Notes: a model not told the origin generated them from the letters alone. 64,000 nt of DNA from JAKAXS01 sp965279065 (GCA_965279065.1 OZ257134.1:124001-188000), one strand, 5' to 3'; positions 43,601-51,973 are shown, numbered from the stretch's first letter. Program-made: numbers and translations.

Positions 43601-44078
43601 GCGCTTCTGCCAGCGCAACCCGAATGATGAGCTGCAAGCCGTCGTCATGTTCGACGAAGCCGATCTCTACATCCCGGCCAACGCCAAGCCGGCCACGGCC
43701 GAGCCATTGCAGAGCCTGCTGAAGCGCGCCCGGTCCGCCGGCCTCGGCATCATGCTGGCCACTCAGTCGCCCGGCGACCTCGACTACAAGTCGCGCGACC
43801 AGATCACCTCTTGGTTCATCGGCCGCGTGCGTGAAGACACCGCGCTGCGCAAGCTTAAGGCCGCGTTCCAGAGCGAAAGCGGCCTCGACCCGGCCGCCGT
43901 GCTGCCGCATCAGACCGTCGGTGAGTTCCACCTCGTGCAGGAAGGCTTGGTGCGCTCCATGAAGGCGCAACGATCGCTGATCGAAGCCGAGCAGGTGCCC
44001 TTCGACCGCATCGAGCAATTGGCGCATGAGACCAAGGGTCAGGACGAGAAACAGCTGAAGCTGTTCGACGTGAAGTAA
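40686..44078 (+). CDS. Fusion of AAA-type and HerA/FtsK-like ATPase domains
   Basis: A 1130-residue protein with two P-loop domains. The first (about 65-400) has Walker A GQSGAGKTHLL (72-82) and Walker B LVFCIDQVED with Asp264, plus a sensor-like strand IIIISCLEDFY, resembling ORC/STAND-type AAA ATPases. A spacer of about 290 residues follows. The second (about 715-1100) has Walker A GGSGSGKTTL with Lys738, Walker B VVMFDEADLYIP (Asp990-Glu991), the sensor ATQSPGDLDY and an arginine-rich FIGRVRE, as in HerA-type DNA translocases. All ATPase residues appear intact. No nuclease domain is seen. It may be a DNA-processing or defence motor; this is inference. Confidence 0.85.
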   Translation: MPPEAVSAATEASKFAQAFEHSITWEDDLWRADPVDVIEVHAKARAKFSDLLGTVTSGKGQSTQARILLFHGQSGAGKTHLLRALRTQAHRASKAYFGYAQMTPDISNYADYYVRRLVHSLEKPYDPDQGGESALARLTRRLVTDAELLSPIILEQLREASLGEEGLAKLVLQLADEIIASPKYRDLELDINIVRALLYLERKDPRIDQRIRQYLNGRQLTPLALQSVSALDPNTGEDRAFEIITALGQLMWTVERAALVFCIDQVEDLRFFNDPEERFQKAVRDLIQIANRLPNAIIIISCLEDFYGQVRGVLAQSYIDRIEKSGPVALHESRTAEEARLIIAKRLAHEADANGGANYPDPSQFFGKQFFEEFGGLSTRRLLEHAQSRLVSKVEPEVSDEPTAGEDKGGFINTLAAALGFAWDTPADDAPSPRAASSVDYRDVWSRFQNASEAEIPSDDAELMDVLSSAVGLAKDEWGGTVTASIKRLEIADDLPAFDLSVRHKSGLTSETRVFLCNRPTQGGGLKRQLDKVLANMSSKPCFMLRASDFPPNRKNQTAQSFRKFRESGGRQIMVPLADWERMMTVREFHAHHRHDPGFAGWYEDAKLLSNLICIVQLLRLDLVGGRPLPKPATTGGEAGPTAVASAAPSYGDAATQPTGTNSWTQWTGDAPAQINDTEAANDDELPLSVILDETGSNGESIVAGRQTGSGARNKPITLNRNVLKRHAAVLGGSGSGKTTLALCLIEQLLLRGIPAVLIDRKGDLCSYANPDVWRANDFEYTERRGEREKLADAIDVAVYTPGRSSGRPISITLLPTGINELPEHEQQLLANLSAAALGDMLHLKNSATHQKQSGTLSVALRILGSRSSREVMLGDLIHLLEDEDPELTDLTQRMDPSGKLRRDLVAQLDSLRHRNSTLFEGGGESLRMDSLLGIGPFARDGRTRLSIIYTGFLGDNENILFWVAQFLSEALRFCQRNPNDELQAVVMFDEADLYIPANAKPATAEPLQSLLKRARSAGLGIMLATQSPGDLDYKSRDQITSWFIGRVREDTALRKLKAAFQSESGLDPAAVLPHQTVGEFHLVQEGLVRSMKAQRSLIEAEQVPFDRIEQLAHETKGQDEKQLKLFDVK

Positions 44079-44416
44079 TCGCGGCCAAACTTACTTGTGC
44101 ACAACTCGACCGCAACTGCTTGCAATTTTCGCGTCGCAGCAGGGGGACAGCGCACGTGCCGCGTTTGTTATGGGTCTATAAGGGATTGGAAAAACTAGAT
44201 AATACTGCGTCGTTAAGAATTTGGTGTCGATTTGATGACTGTTCGCGCCTGCGAACCCAATTGTGTCCGTAGTAAGAATGTCACGTGAATCCACGGGTTT
44301 TTCGTGTATTATGCTCACATCGTCGCGATCTTGAGGGGATTTCGACGATGCTGTTTCGTTGCTTTTACGAAGCTGCCCAGTTGTGAATTTGTATCAAGTA
44401 ATCCGGGGTAAGCGTC
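44079..44416. other. Intergenic region, AT-richer
   Basis: About 338 nt after the ATPase gene, noticeably richer in A+T than the flanks. It holds no supported gene. Promoter-like TATAAT-related hexamers occur near 44198-44204, but no confident pair was found. Confidence 0.4.
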
Positions 44417-44509
44417 ATGGTCGTAAAGTCGTTTGTCATGATGGTGGTCGCGACGTTATTGGGCCCAGTGGTCGGCGTTGGCCTCTTCGTCCTCTTCCAC
44501 AACTTCTGA
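44417..44509 (+). CDS. Tiny single-pass membrane peptide (30 residues)
   Basis: A short frame coding 30 residues, beginning MVVKSFVMMVVATLLGP and ending FVLFHNF. It would be one hydrophobic helix with a lysine at position 4. GGGGTAAG precedes the ATG. Codons fit the host. It lies 200 nt upstream of the class A PBP gene on the same strand. Too short to judge by sequence alone; a small-protein membrane regulator is possible. Confidence 0.4.
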   Translation: MVVKSFVMMVVATLLGPVVGVGLFVLFHNF

Positions 44510-44709
44510 TCCGGGGCTGATCGAGCGAACCGCCTTCGCAGCTAGCTGCTCTGTCTGAGCCAACGCGGCGCCTTGCCTTTGGCTATAGCCGCGGCCCGAC
44601 ATCCAGCCGCCGCAATAGAGCCGTCGCCGCACCACAAACCCCGGTTACGCCTCCAACGTGGCGACGCTGACAGGCGCGCCCCACGTTTCAGTCCGTTGCC
44701 GGCACCAGC

Positions 44710-47163
44710 ATGCTCACCGTCGTCCGCCTCTTCATGCATGCGGTCGAGCTCATGCTCGCCATCCCGCTGCGCATGGTCGGCATGTTGACGGCCTGGAGCG
44801 CCATCCACGTCCGCCTCGGCCCTCTCCGTCACCTCGTCACCGCCGTCGGCCTCTACATCGTCTTCGCCATCACCCTCGTCTACATCGTCGCGCCCATCCG
44901 CGGCTTCGTCGGCCACTACTACCTGGGCGACAAGCTGCGCTATGACGCCGAACGCTGGTTGGCGACCGCGCTTTACGATGCCAAGGGCAACTTCGTCGGG
45001 GTGTTCGACCCGCGCCTGGACTCCAGCCGTGACGTCAACTTCACCGACGCGGCGATCGAGATCGGCGACTACGTAGCCAACCCCGACCACAAGTCGATCC
45101 CCGTCCGCGACGTGCCGGAACACTTCTGGAAGTGCCTCAGCTATCACGAGGACCGCTACATCGGCACGTGGCTGAACCCGTTCGGCATCGATCTGCTGGG
45201 TGTGCTCAAGATTCCCTATTCCACGATTGAGCGCTCCATCGCCTTGCGCCGTCCGAGCCTCGGCGTTGGCGGCTCGACCCTGCCGATGCAGATTTCCCGC
45301 GTCATCTACAAGACGCCGCCGCATGCCGGCGAAGGCGGCTTCACCAAGCTCGCCCGCAAGTTCTCCGAGTGGTGGCTGGCGCCCGTCATCTATCGTGAAC
45401 TGACCCAGGACGGCGACGACACGCCGCTCAAGCGATGGTCCGCCAATCACATCTGGCTGGCGCAGCGCACGGGCGGCTCGCCGCTGCACGGCGTCGAGGT
45501 GACGAGCCGCATCGTCTTTGGCAAGGAAGCCAAGGACCTCACCATCGCCGAGCAGTACGTGCTGGCCTCCGCCGTCAACAAGCCGATCATCCTATTGTCC
45601 GGCAACGACCGGCTCAACGCCGTCCGCCTTGACCGCTGGCGCTACATCACCGAAGTGCGCGCCCGCACCTGTGCGGAAAAGCTCATCGGCGATCCCGCAC
45701 AGCAGAAGGAGGTCGCCTTCGAACTCGTGGCGCTGGCCGGCGGCCCGCCCGACCCGCGCGTGAAGCCGAAACTGCAGGAAGCGCTCGATCGCTTCGCACC
45801 GGCGCTCGCCTGGCGCGCCCAGGCCAATCCCGTCATTCGCGCCAACGCCCTGATGCCGTCGGCCCGCTTCGGTATCCGGGAGGAGATGAAACAGACGTAC
45901 GGCTTCAACTGGCGCAGCCAGGTGCGCGGCGTCACCTCTACGCTGGATGCCGTCGAGAACCTCACGTTCGGCACCACCGTCCAGAACGAACTGGCCAGGA
46001 TCGACGCGGCCGTCGCGTCCCGCATCGGCGCCGGCTACACGCTCGACCCCCTGAAGGCCAGCGCCGAGCGCAAGCTGCCGAATGTCGTCGTCGTCGCCGC
46101 GGATGCTCGCGGCAACATCGTGCGCTACTACGAGGCTGGCGAGATGGCGCCCTACTTCGGTTCGGCCCCGGCCCGCGATACCGAGACCGGCCTCTACGAC
46201 CGGACCCACGAAGGCCGCATGATCGCCTCCACCGGCAAGATCGTCGCCGCCATCGCCATCGCCAACTCCGGCCGCGACGGTCCCAACTCGCTTTATTTCG
46301 ATAGCAAGGCTCCAGCCAGCGGACTGGAGACCTGCGCCAAGGGCACCGCGCGCCACGGCCGCCGCGCCATCGTCTCGTTCGCCTGCTCGCTTAACGATCC
46401 ACTCATCAATCGCACTGCGCTCGCGGGCCAGGGGCGCGTCAAAACCATCATCGACGGCTTCGGCTTCACCATGCCGCCGCGCTCCGCCGCCGGCGAAGAC
46501 ACGCCGCCCTCGACCGCGGCCGTCCTGGGGCAGATCGCCGGCAGCCCGCGCCGCGTGCACCACATGTCGGCCACCGTCCTCTCCGCCATGCTGGGCCGCA
46601 ACGCCACGCCCGTGCGTGCCCCCACCCTCGTCAAGCAGTATGACTTCACCAGCGCTGCCGCCGAGCGCGCTGCGAAGGAAAGCGCGTCCCAGAGCATCAT
46701 CCCCTCGAAGATCATTAAACGCTCCGCCGTGCCCTTGCTGCGCACGCTGCTTCAGGCGCCGCTTTGCTATGAGGCCAACGGCACCCCGCAAGGCACGCTC
46801 AAGAGTATGAGCAAATGGTGCTCCCTCCGTCGCGGCGACCTGCGCCTGCATTTCGCCAAGACCGGCACCCAGGTCACCGAGGATCCAAACGCCACGGTGG
46901 ATGTGTGGCTGACGGGCGGCCTGCAGTTCGCCAACGGCGCCGCCTATTCCTATGTGGTTCTCGTCGGCACCGGTTCAGCCCGCGAACCATGGTCGACCAG
47001 CCTGCACGCCGCCCAAGTCGCAGCGCCCCTTGCCGACGTGCTGCTCACTGACCTTGCCGCCCACGCCAAACGCAATCCAATGCCATCGCTCCTGCCGCCC
47101 AAACCGGTTGCCAACGTTCCGGTGGCGACGGCGACGGCGACGGAGGCAACGGGCCCGCGTTGA
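44710..47163 (+). CDS. Class A penicillin-binding protein (GT51 + transpeptidase), divergent
   Basis: An 817-residue bifunctional peptidoglycan synthase-like protein. A long N-terminal hydrophobic region (about 1-75) anchors it. The glycosyltransferase domain has Glu147 in YHEDRYIG (variant of EDxxFxxH), GGSTLPMQISRVIY and RKFSEWWLAPVIYRELT. The transpeptidase domain has Ser507-T-G-Lys510, Ser560-L-Asn562 and Lys717-Thr-Gly719, so all acyl-enzyme motifs are present. EDRYI and LPMQ differ from the usual EDRRF and ITQQ, so it belongs to a diverged subgroup. The ATG has a weak ribosome site; the true start could be slightly different. Confidence 0.88.
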   Translation: MLTVVRLFMHAVELMLAIPLRMVGMLTAWSAIHVRLGPLRHLVTAVGLYIVFAITLVYIVAPIRGFVGHYYLGDKLRYDAERWLATALYDAKGNFVGVFDPRLDSSRDVNFTDAAIEIGDYVANPDHKSIPVRDVPEHFWKCLSYHEDRYIGTWLNPFGIDLLGVLKIPYSTIERSIALRRPSLGVGGSTLPMQISRVIYKTPPHAGEGGFTKLARKFSEWWLAPVIYRELTQDGDDTPLKRWSANHIWLAQRTGGSPLHGVEVTSRIVFGKEAKDLTIAEQYVLASAVNKPIILLSGNDRLNAVRLDRWRYITEVRARTCAEKLIGDPAQQKEVAFELVALAGGPPDPRVKPKLQEALDRFAPALAWRAQANPVIRANALMPSARFGIREEMKQTYGFNWRSQVRGVTSTLDAVENLTFGTTVQNELARIDAAVASRIGAGYTLDPLKASAERKLPNVVVVAADARGNIVRYYEAGEMAPYFGSAPARDTETGLYDRTHEGRMIASTGKIVAAIAIANSGRDGPNSLYFDSKAPASGLETCAKGTARHGRRAIVSFACSLNDPLINRTALAGQGRVKTIIDGFGFTMPPRSAAGEDTPPSTAAVLGQIAGSPRRVHHMSATVLSAMLGRNATPVRAPTLVKQYDFTSAAAERAAKESASQSIIPSKIIKRSAVPLLRTLLQAPLCYEANGTPQGTLKSMSKWCSLRRGDLRLHFAKTGTQVTEDPNATVDVWLTGGLQFANGAAYSYVVLVGTGSAREPWSTSLHAAQVAAPLADVLLTDLAAHAKRNPMPSLLPPKPVANVPVATATATEATGPR

Positions 47164-47349
47164 CCCAACGCAAAAGCCGCCCAGCATCTCTGCTGAGCGG
47201 CCCTGGCAATTCGCTTCGGCTGCGCGTGAATCCGCTGGTCCGTTAGTCCACAAGGACCGGAGAATCGCTCCAAAGCTAGGCATTTCGGATCGCTTTACTC
47301 GCAGATCCATTCCGAACACTTCCGCGGCGCTTCCGCCATGCCCCAGGAT

Positions 47350-48033
47350 CTACCGCGGAACCGAGTGCCATTCGCGCGTCGTTGTCGATGTCATGGCTCT
47401 GAACCGCTGATCCACCTGCGGAAGTGCCTCGATCTCCTCGACGCTGCGATTTCCGTCCTTGGTATACTCCTGAATGACGTCCTCGGCATTGACATCCCCG
47501 CCACTGCTACACCACGTCTCGATTTTCCGCACGGAGTCGCCCGACCATTCCCATCTCGGACCGCAATGATAGACGGCGCCGAATATAAAGTCGGCTCGGC
47601 TCTTTTCCACTCCGCGTGCAAGCATCGCGTAATAGAACGAGCGATGCACAGATTGCCAGCTGCGCTTGTATGGCTCGGGCCAGGCCGTATCGAATTTCTG
47701 GCAGTAGTAGTCATGCACGATGGCGGCGTCGCGATACTTCCCCGTCAGCGGTGAGCCGATAAACGACCAGTACTGTCGCGGTATCGATGCCCCATCGGAA
47801 ATATGCCCCGCCGGAACCGGCCAGAGATTGTTATTTGGATCGGTGTAAAGAAAATCGCTCTGCAGCTCGACGTCCCGCCCATTGTCCAGCAGCTTGACAA
47901 TGGGTGATGACGAAAAGCCCCCGAAAGAGTTTCCCAAGCGGATGCCCATGGAGGGCAGCAAGAAATAAACAGCCAACAAGCCGATGGCAGCGAGAACCAA
48001 GGCTGCGATCGCAATAATGACCGCTCGAGACAT
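47350..48033 (-). CDS. DUF1353 domain protein, membrane-anchored
   Basis: A 227-residue protein with one N-terminal membrane segment (about 4-28) and a DUF1353-like domain, seen in LWPVPAGHISDGASIPRQYWSFIGSPLTGKYRDAAIVHDYYC. The domain is common in phage and bacterial genomes with unknown function; the conserved Asp and His suggest a metal or nucleotide site. The start is the ATG at 48033, two codons after another candidate. It is convergent with the PBP gene and 52 nt downstream of creA. Confidence 0.82.
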   Translation of the reverse strand: MSRAVIIAIAALVLAAIGLLAVYFLLPSMGIRLGNSFGGFSSSPIVKLLDNGRDVELQSDFLYTDPNNNLWPVPAGHISDGASIPRQYWSFIGSPLTGKYRDAAIVHDYYCQKFDTAWPEPYKRSWQSVHRSFYYAMLARGVEKSRADFIFGAVYHCGPRWEWSGDSVRKIETWCSSGGDVNAEDVIQEYTKDGNRSVEEIEALPQVDQRFRAMTSTTTREWHSVPR

Positions 48034-48085
48034 GGGCAAACTCCGAAATGGACGTCAGAAATGAATTTGCGACTATAACGTGTTG

Positions 48086-48604
48086 TTACTCGCTAATCCA
48101 TTCCGAACACTTCGGCGGCGCCTCCGCCATGCCAAAGGGCGTGATCGGCACGCTGGCGGTCGAGTTCTCCGGGCTGCCCTCGATGATGCGATCCGTGTAG
48201 ACGAGGTAGACCAGCACATTGCGCTTGGCGTCGCAGCCGCGCACGATCTGCATCCGCTTGAAGATCAGCGACCGCCGTTGACTGAACGCCTCTTCGCCTT
48301 GCGACAGCTTGCGCTTGAACTTGATCGGCGCCACCTGCTGGCACGACAGGGAGGCCTTCGACAATTCATCGGCAAGTCCGAGCCAACCCTTCCACCCGCC
48401 CTTTTCCGGCACCGTGAAGTAGCATGTCACGCCTTCGACTTCGGGATCGTCGATCGCGTAGGTGCCGAGCTTGGCGTCAGGCGACAGGAACTTCCACACC
48501 GTCGTCTTCTTGAAGATCAGATCGGGATCCTCGGCCCGCGCGCCCCCGGCGGCCGACACCATGAGCAGCAAAGCCAATACCAGTTGTTTCAAATGACGCT
48601 CCAT
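48086..48604 (-). CDS. creA: CreA family periplasmic protein
   Basis: A 172-residue exported protein. The ATG at 48604 gives a signal peptide (LVLALLLMVSAAGGARA) cleaved after ARA. The mature part carries the CreA hallmark blocks YAIDDPEVEGVTCYFTVPEKGGWKGWLGLADE and IVRGCDAKRNVLVYLVYTDR, including cysteine pairs that may form disulfides. The role of CreA is not established. It stands alone between DUF1353 and the PRC-barrel gene. Confidence 0.9.
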   Translation of the reverse strand: MERHLKQLVLALLLMVSAAGGARAEDPDLIFKKTTVWKFLSPDAKLGTYAIDDPEVEGVTCYFTVPEKGGWKGWLGLADELSKASLSCQQVAPIKFKRKLSQGEEAFSQRRSLIFKRMQIVRGCDAKRNVLVYLVYTDRIIEGSPENSTASVPITPFGMAEAPPKCSEWISE

Positions 48605-48662
48605 CGCCGAAATCCATCTCCGCTGCCGAAATAGGGTCGCACCGGCCATTTGGCAAATCCAG

Positions 48663-48699
48663 CAACAAAAAAAGTGAGGCGCCCGCAGACGCCTCACTT
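48663..48699 (-). terminator. Intrinsic terminator of the PRC-barrel gene
   Basis: On the minus strand, stem AAGTGAGGCG/CGCCTCACTT (arms 48690-48699 and 48672-48681) with an 8-nt loop, followed by a run of seven T. It ends the transcript from 49263. Confidence 0.85.
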
Positions 48700-48720
48700 C
48701 ATTCTTACGCAGTTACAACT

Positions 48721-49263
48721 TTACTTCGTCTCGGCCGGCGGCGTGGCCTCGGGCTTCGCATCGCCCGACGCACCGGTGCTGGCGCCCGTCGACGACGGTG
48801 CCGGGTCATCGGCGCGCGTCATGCCTTGCGTCTTCTCCTTGACGGTATCGGTCGCCGAATCGGCAGCCTTCTGCATCGAGCCCTTCTCGGTCCACTCGTA
48901 GGCCGGAGCAGCGCTCAGCTCCTCTTTGGTGGCGTCGAGCATGAACGCGGGATTGCCGCTCTTGTCGTCCTGGCGCGTGACCGACTTGAACGGTACGCCA
49001 ATGTTCTTTTCGCCGACGCCGAGGAAGCCGCCGACGCCGATCACGACAGTGGTGACGCTACCCTTGTCATCGAGAACCAGATAGTTCACGTCGCCGATCG
49101 TCTCGCCGGCGCTGTTCAGGATTTTGGTGCCGATGAGCCCGCTTGAGCTGGCTTCGCCGGCAGCCTGCTTCGCGATGAAATCTGTCGCCGCCACTGCGGG
49201 CAGTTGTACTGCTGCGAGCGCAACACCCGACATCAGCGCAAGGGTCAATGAACGTAGTGTCAT
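48721..49263 (-). CDS. Periplasmic PRC-barrel domain protein
   Basis: A 180-residue exported protein: signal peptide ending VAA near residue 26, a PRC-barrel (about 40-115, SSSGLIGTKILNSAGETIGDVNYLVLDDKG and VVIGVGGFLGVGEKNIGVPF), and a disordered Thr/Ala/Pro-rich tail. Such proteins are common stress-inducible genes in Rhizobiales. A GGAAC-N16-GGTT match lies upstream (49299-49323), so control by an EcfG-type sigma is possible. An intrinsic terminator follows the stop. Confidence 0.88.
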   Translation of the reverse strand: MTLRSLTLALMSGVALAAVQLPAVAATDFIAKQAAGEASSSGLIGTKILNSAGETIGDVNYLVLDDKGSVTTVVIGVGGFLGVGEKNIGVPFKSVTRQDDKSGNPAFMLDATKEELSAAPAYEWTEKGSMQKAADSATDTVKEKTQGMTRADDPAPSSTGASTGASGDAKPEATPPAETK

Positions 49264-49298
49264 GTGAAATCCTCCTCCGAAAGTACGTCTGTCTAAAG

Positions 49299-49323
49299 AA
49301 CCCTTCGGCGAGGAGTCCGTTCC
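49299..49323 (-). promoter_or_regulatory. Candidate EcfG-type promoter
   Basis: On the minus strand GGAAC (49323-49319), 16 nt, then GGTT (49302-49299). The general stress sigma consensus is GGAAC-N16/17-CGTT, so the -10 differs at its first base. It lies 36 nt upstream of the PRC-barrel start. Confidence 0.45.
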
Positions 49324-49442
49324 AGGAACTTAGCCATTTATTGCGCGTTCGCGCTTAGTTGGTCGGCGTTCGCTTGTCTGACACTTCCGTGATACGTGCC
49401 CGTCTCCGACCCTCCTTTCATTCTCAAGGATCTCCAAACCGC

Positions 49443-50357
49443 ATGCGTATTCGCGCCATCATCAACGGCCGCGCCGGCACCGTGCTGGGCCTCGATCAAT
49501 TGACGTTGATCGAACGCCTGCACACGGCCCTCAGTGAGGGCGGCAACGCCGCTGAGGTCGAGATCGTCGAGCCGGTGGATCTGAACGCCGCCATCGCGCG
49601 CGCCTTGGCCGAAGCGCCGGACGCCATCGTCGTCGGTGGCGGTGACGGCACCATTCGCTCCGCGGCGACCCTGCTGAAGGACTCCGACACGGCGCTCGGC
49701 ATCCTGCCGCTCGGCACGCTGAACCGTCTGGCCCGCGATCTCAACATTCCCCTCGATATCGAACAGGCAGCCTCCGCTCTTGCTCACGCCACCGTGCGCC
49801 AAATCGATATGGCTGAATTGAATGGCCGGCCCTTCACCTGCAACTCGCTGATCGGCCTGCCCCCGATCTATTCGCGCCAGCGTCAGCGTCAGCGCGGCCA
49901 GCCGCTGATGGCGCGCATCCGCGGCTACGTGTCGGTCCTGCGCCACATCGCCAGGTCGAGCCGCAAGCTTACGATTGTCGTCGACGACGGCTCCGAGCGT
50001 CGCAAGGTGCGCGCGCTGTCGATCGCGGTGTCCAACAATGTCTATGCCGATGCCGCCGGTGTCTTGCTGAAACGTCCAAACTTGGATCGCGGCGAGCTCG
50101 GCGTCTTCGTCTCGCGACACAAGAATGGCTTGGGAATGGCCTGGGGATTCGTCCGCGCCATGCTCGGTCGCTGGCGCTCCGATCCCCACCTGGAAGTCTC
50201 CATCGCCCACAAGCTTGATATCTTTTCGAGAAAATCCGCCCTGCGCGTGTCCAGCGACGGCGAGGTGGAGATCATCGAAACGCCATTGCGCTATCGTTCG
50301 CTGCCCAAGGCGCTGAAGGTTCTGGCGCCGGCCCTACCTGAGGACACCGTTGCATAA
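49443..50357 (+). CDS. Diacylglycerol kinase family lipid kinase
   Basis: A 304-residue cytosolic lipid kinase of the DAGK catalytic family (YegS/BmrU type). It has the nucleotide loop IVVGGGDGTIRSAATLL and the substrate segment LGILPLGTLNRLARDLNIP, then C-terminal beta-strands. Substrate may be diacylglycerol, ceramide or phosphatidylglycerol. The next gene (PAP2) overlaps its stop by one base, so a linked phosphorylation/dephosphorylation of lipids is plausible. Confidence 0.9.
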   Translation: MRIRAIINGRAGTVLGLDQLTLIERLHTALSEGGNAAEVEIVEPVDLNAAIARALAEAPDAIVVGGGDGTIRSAATLLKDSDTALGILPLGTLNRLARDLNIPLDIEQAASALAHATVRQIDMAELNGRPFTCNSLIGLPPIYSRQRQRQRGQPLMARIRGYVSVLRHIARSSRKLTIVVDDGSERRKVRALSIAVSNNVYADAAGVLLKRPNLDRGELGVFVSRHKNGLGMAWGFVRAMLGRWRSDPHLEVSIAHKLDIFSRKSALRVSSDGEVEIIETPLRYRSLPKALKVLAPALPEDTVA

Positions 50358-51103
50358 TGCGAGAAGAACACACCGATTCCACCCGCCCCCGAGCCGCCGC
50401 ACCGCCGCACGACATGTCCGTCCTGTCGCGGCTGCACTTGCTCATCGAGGCTGAGATCCTGATGGGGCTGGCCATCGTCGCCGGCCTGGGTCTGGGCTTC
50501 GTCGTCATCGCCGGTTACATCGCCGACGGGTCGCCCTTGCCGCTTGACGAGCGGATTATGCTGTCGATGCGTACCGCCACGGATCTGTCGGATCCCATCG
50601 GCCCCAAGTGGCTGGAGGAGGCGGTCCGCGACTTCACCGCGCTCGGCAGCACCGCCGTGCTGTCGCTCATTGTCATCAGCGTTACGATCTTCCTTGCGCT
50701 CACGCGTCACACACGCTTGGCCCTCACCGTCCTCGCCTGCACGATATCCGGCACGCTCCTCTCGAGCGTCGCCAAGTTGCACTTTGCCCGCCCCCGGCCC
50801 GAACTGGTTCCGCATCAGGTCGAGGTCTACACCGCCAGCTTTCCGTCGGGCCATGCATTGATGTCCGCCGTGGTCTATCTCACCCTCGGCGTTCTCATCG
50901 CCCGCACGCAACCGGAGTTCCGCGTCAGAGCCTTCATCATGGGATTTGCCGTCTTCATCGCCCTGCTGGTCGGCGTCAGCCGCGTCTATCTCGGCGTCCA
51001 CTGGCCGACGGATGTTCTGGCAGGCTGGTGCCTGGGCTCCCTCTGGGCCACCCTGTGCTGGCTGATAACCCGCTCGCCTGGCGTGCTTCCGGACAAAGTG
51101 TGA
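50357..51103 (+). CDS. PAP2 family lipid phosphatase
   Basis: A 248-residue integral membrane phosphatase with about six membrane segments. The three catalytic motifs are present in order: KLHFARPRP (KxxxxxxRP), PSGHALMS (PSGH) and SRVYLGVHWPTDVLAG (SRxxxxxHxxxD). Substrates of such enzymes include phosphatidic acid, phosphatidylglycerophosphate and undecaprenyl pyrophosphate. It is coupled to the upstream lipid kinase gene (TAATG overlap). Confidence 0.92.
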   Translation: MREEHTDSTRPRAAAPPHDMSVLSRLHLLIEAEILMGLAIVAGLGLGFVVIAGYIADGSPLPLDERIMLSMRTATDLSDPIGPKWLEEAVRDFTALGSTAVLSLIVISVTIFLALTRHTRLALTVLACTISGTLLSSVAKLHFARPRPELVPHQVEVYTASFPSGHALMSAVVYLTLGVLIARTQPEFRVRAFIMGFAVFIALLVGVSRVYLGVHWPTDVLAGWCLGSLWATLCWLITRSPGVLPDKV

Positions 51104-51133
51104 AGGGGCGATTCAACGAAAGCCGGAACGGCG

Positions 51134-51793
51134 CTAGCGACCCAGCGGGTTCGTGAACAGCGCTTCCACGTCGCGATCACGCCGATAGCTCGTAGCCTTG
51201 GGCTTGGTCGTCTCCACGACGGGTCCACCCAGCCCCATCGCCGCCGGCGGTGCAAGCTCGGGTGTCTGCGCCACGGTCACCGCGGGTCCGCACGCCTGCT
51301 GTTCGGTCGCCGTCTTGGCAAGGCTGAACAACGCGAAATCGGGCTCGCTGACGGGAATGCGCGCGTTGGCCTCCGTCACGAACAGGCCTGCCGCCCGCTG
51401 CGTCTCGGCAGACCACGATCCATCGACCGGCCCCGCATAGCAGCCCAGCCGTGCAAGCTCGGACTGAATGTCGCGCGCCAGTGCGGCGCGTGTCGCCGCA
51501 TCGAGTGGGCTCGCATCGCCATCCGGCACATACGCCGGAACCTCAGGTGCGGAGACCGGCTCCTCCTGTTGACGTTGTGCTGCGGCCACCTGCAGCGTTG
51601 TCTTGAATGGAGCGACCGGCGCCGCAGTCGGCGCGGCCGGATCGGCAGCAGCCACGCTGGAGAAACTGGCCACGCGGCCGTCACCCTGCGTCAATGACGC
51701 CATGTCGGTCTGATAGCGCCGCGGCTCCGCGAGGTTGGCGGAGACCGCCGCGATACCCGCCAGCAGGACGAGAAAACTCAGAAAAGCCCGCAT
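51134..51793 (-). CDS. Exported protein with peptidoglycan-binding-like domain
   Basis: A 219-residue protein with a signal peptide (LSFLVLLAGIAAVSANLA), a disordered Ala/Pro/Gln-rich middle and a region near 105-145 (ARDIQSELARLGCYAGPVDGSWSAETQRAAGLFV) that matches the PG_binding_1 pattern. The C-terminal 40 residues are basic and low in order. It is convergent with the PAP2 gene. Periplasmic location is inferred. Confidence 0.75.
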   Translation of the reverse strand: MRAFLSFLVLLAGIAAVSANLAEPRRYQTDMASLTQGDGRVASFSSVAAADPAAPTAAPVAPFKTTLQVAAAQRQQEEPVSAPEVPAYVPDGDASPLDAATRAALARDIQSELARLGCYAGPVDGSWSAETQRAAGLFVTEANARIPVSEPDFALFSLAKTATEQQACGPAVTVAQTPELAPPAAMGLGGPVVETTKPKATSYRRDRDVEALFTNPLGR

Positions 51794-51973
51794 GCCCCGT
51801 CACTCCTGATTGCACGCCAACAAACGCGCAATAGCTCAATAAGTTCAAAGTACCTGAACCGCCTCTGAACGGCTCGTTCAGGTCCTGATTATGTTTAAAG
51901 AATTAGCGTGCGCCTGTTCCCTAGGGGACAAGGACATTCATCTACAAGTCGCAAGCGCCCGAAGGAGATTATC

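Noticed and set aside
42633..44027. 464-codon open frame on the minus strand
   Set aside because: Antisense to the HerA-like domain with intact Walker motifs; no domain signature of its own.
45592..46851. 419-codon open frame on the minus strand
   Set aside because: Antisense to the transpeptidase part of the class A PBP.
47176..47201. Terminator after the class A PBP gene
   Set aside because: A stem with one mismatch exists but there is no T-run; too weak to list as a terminator.
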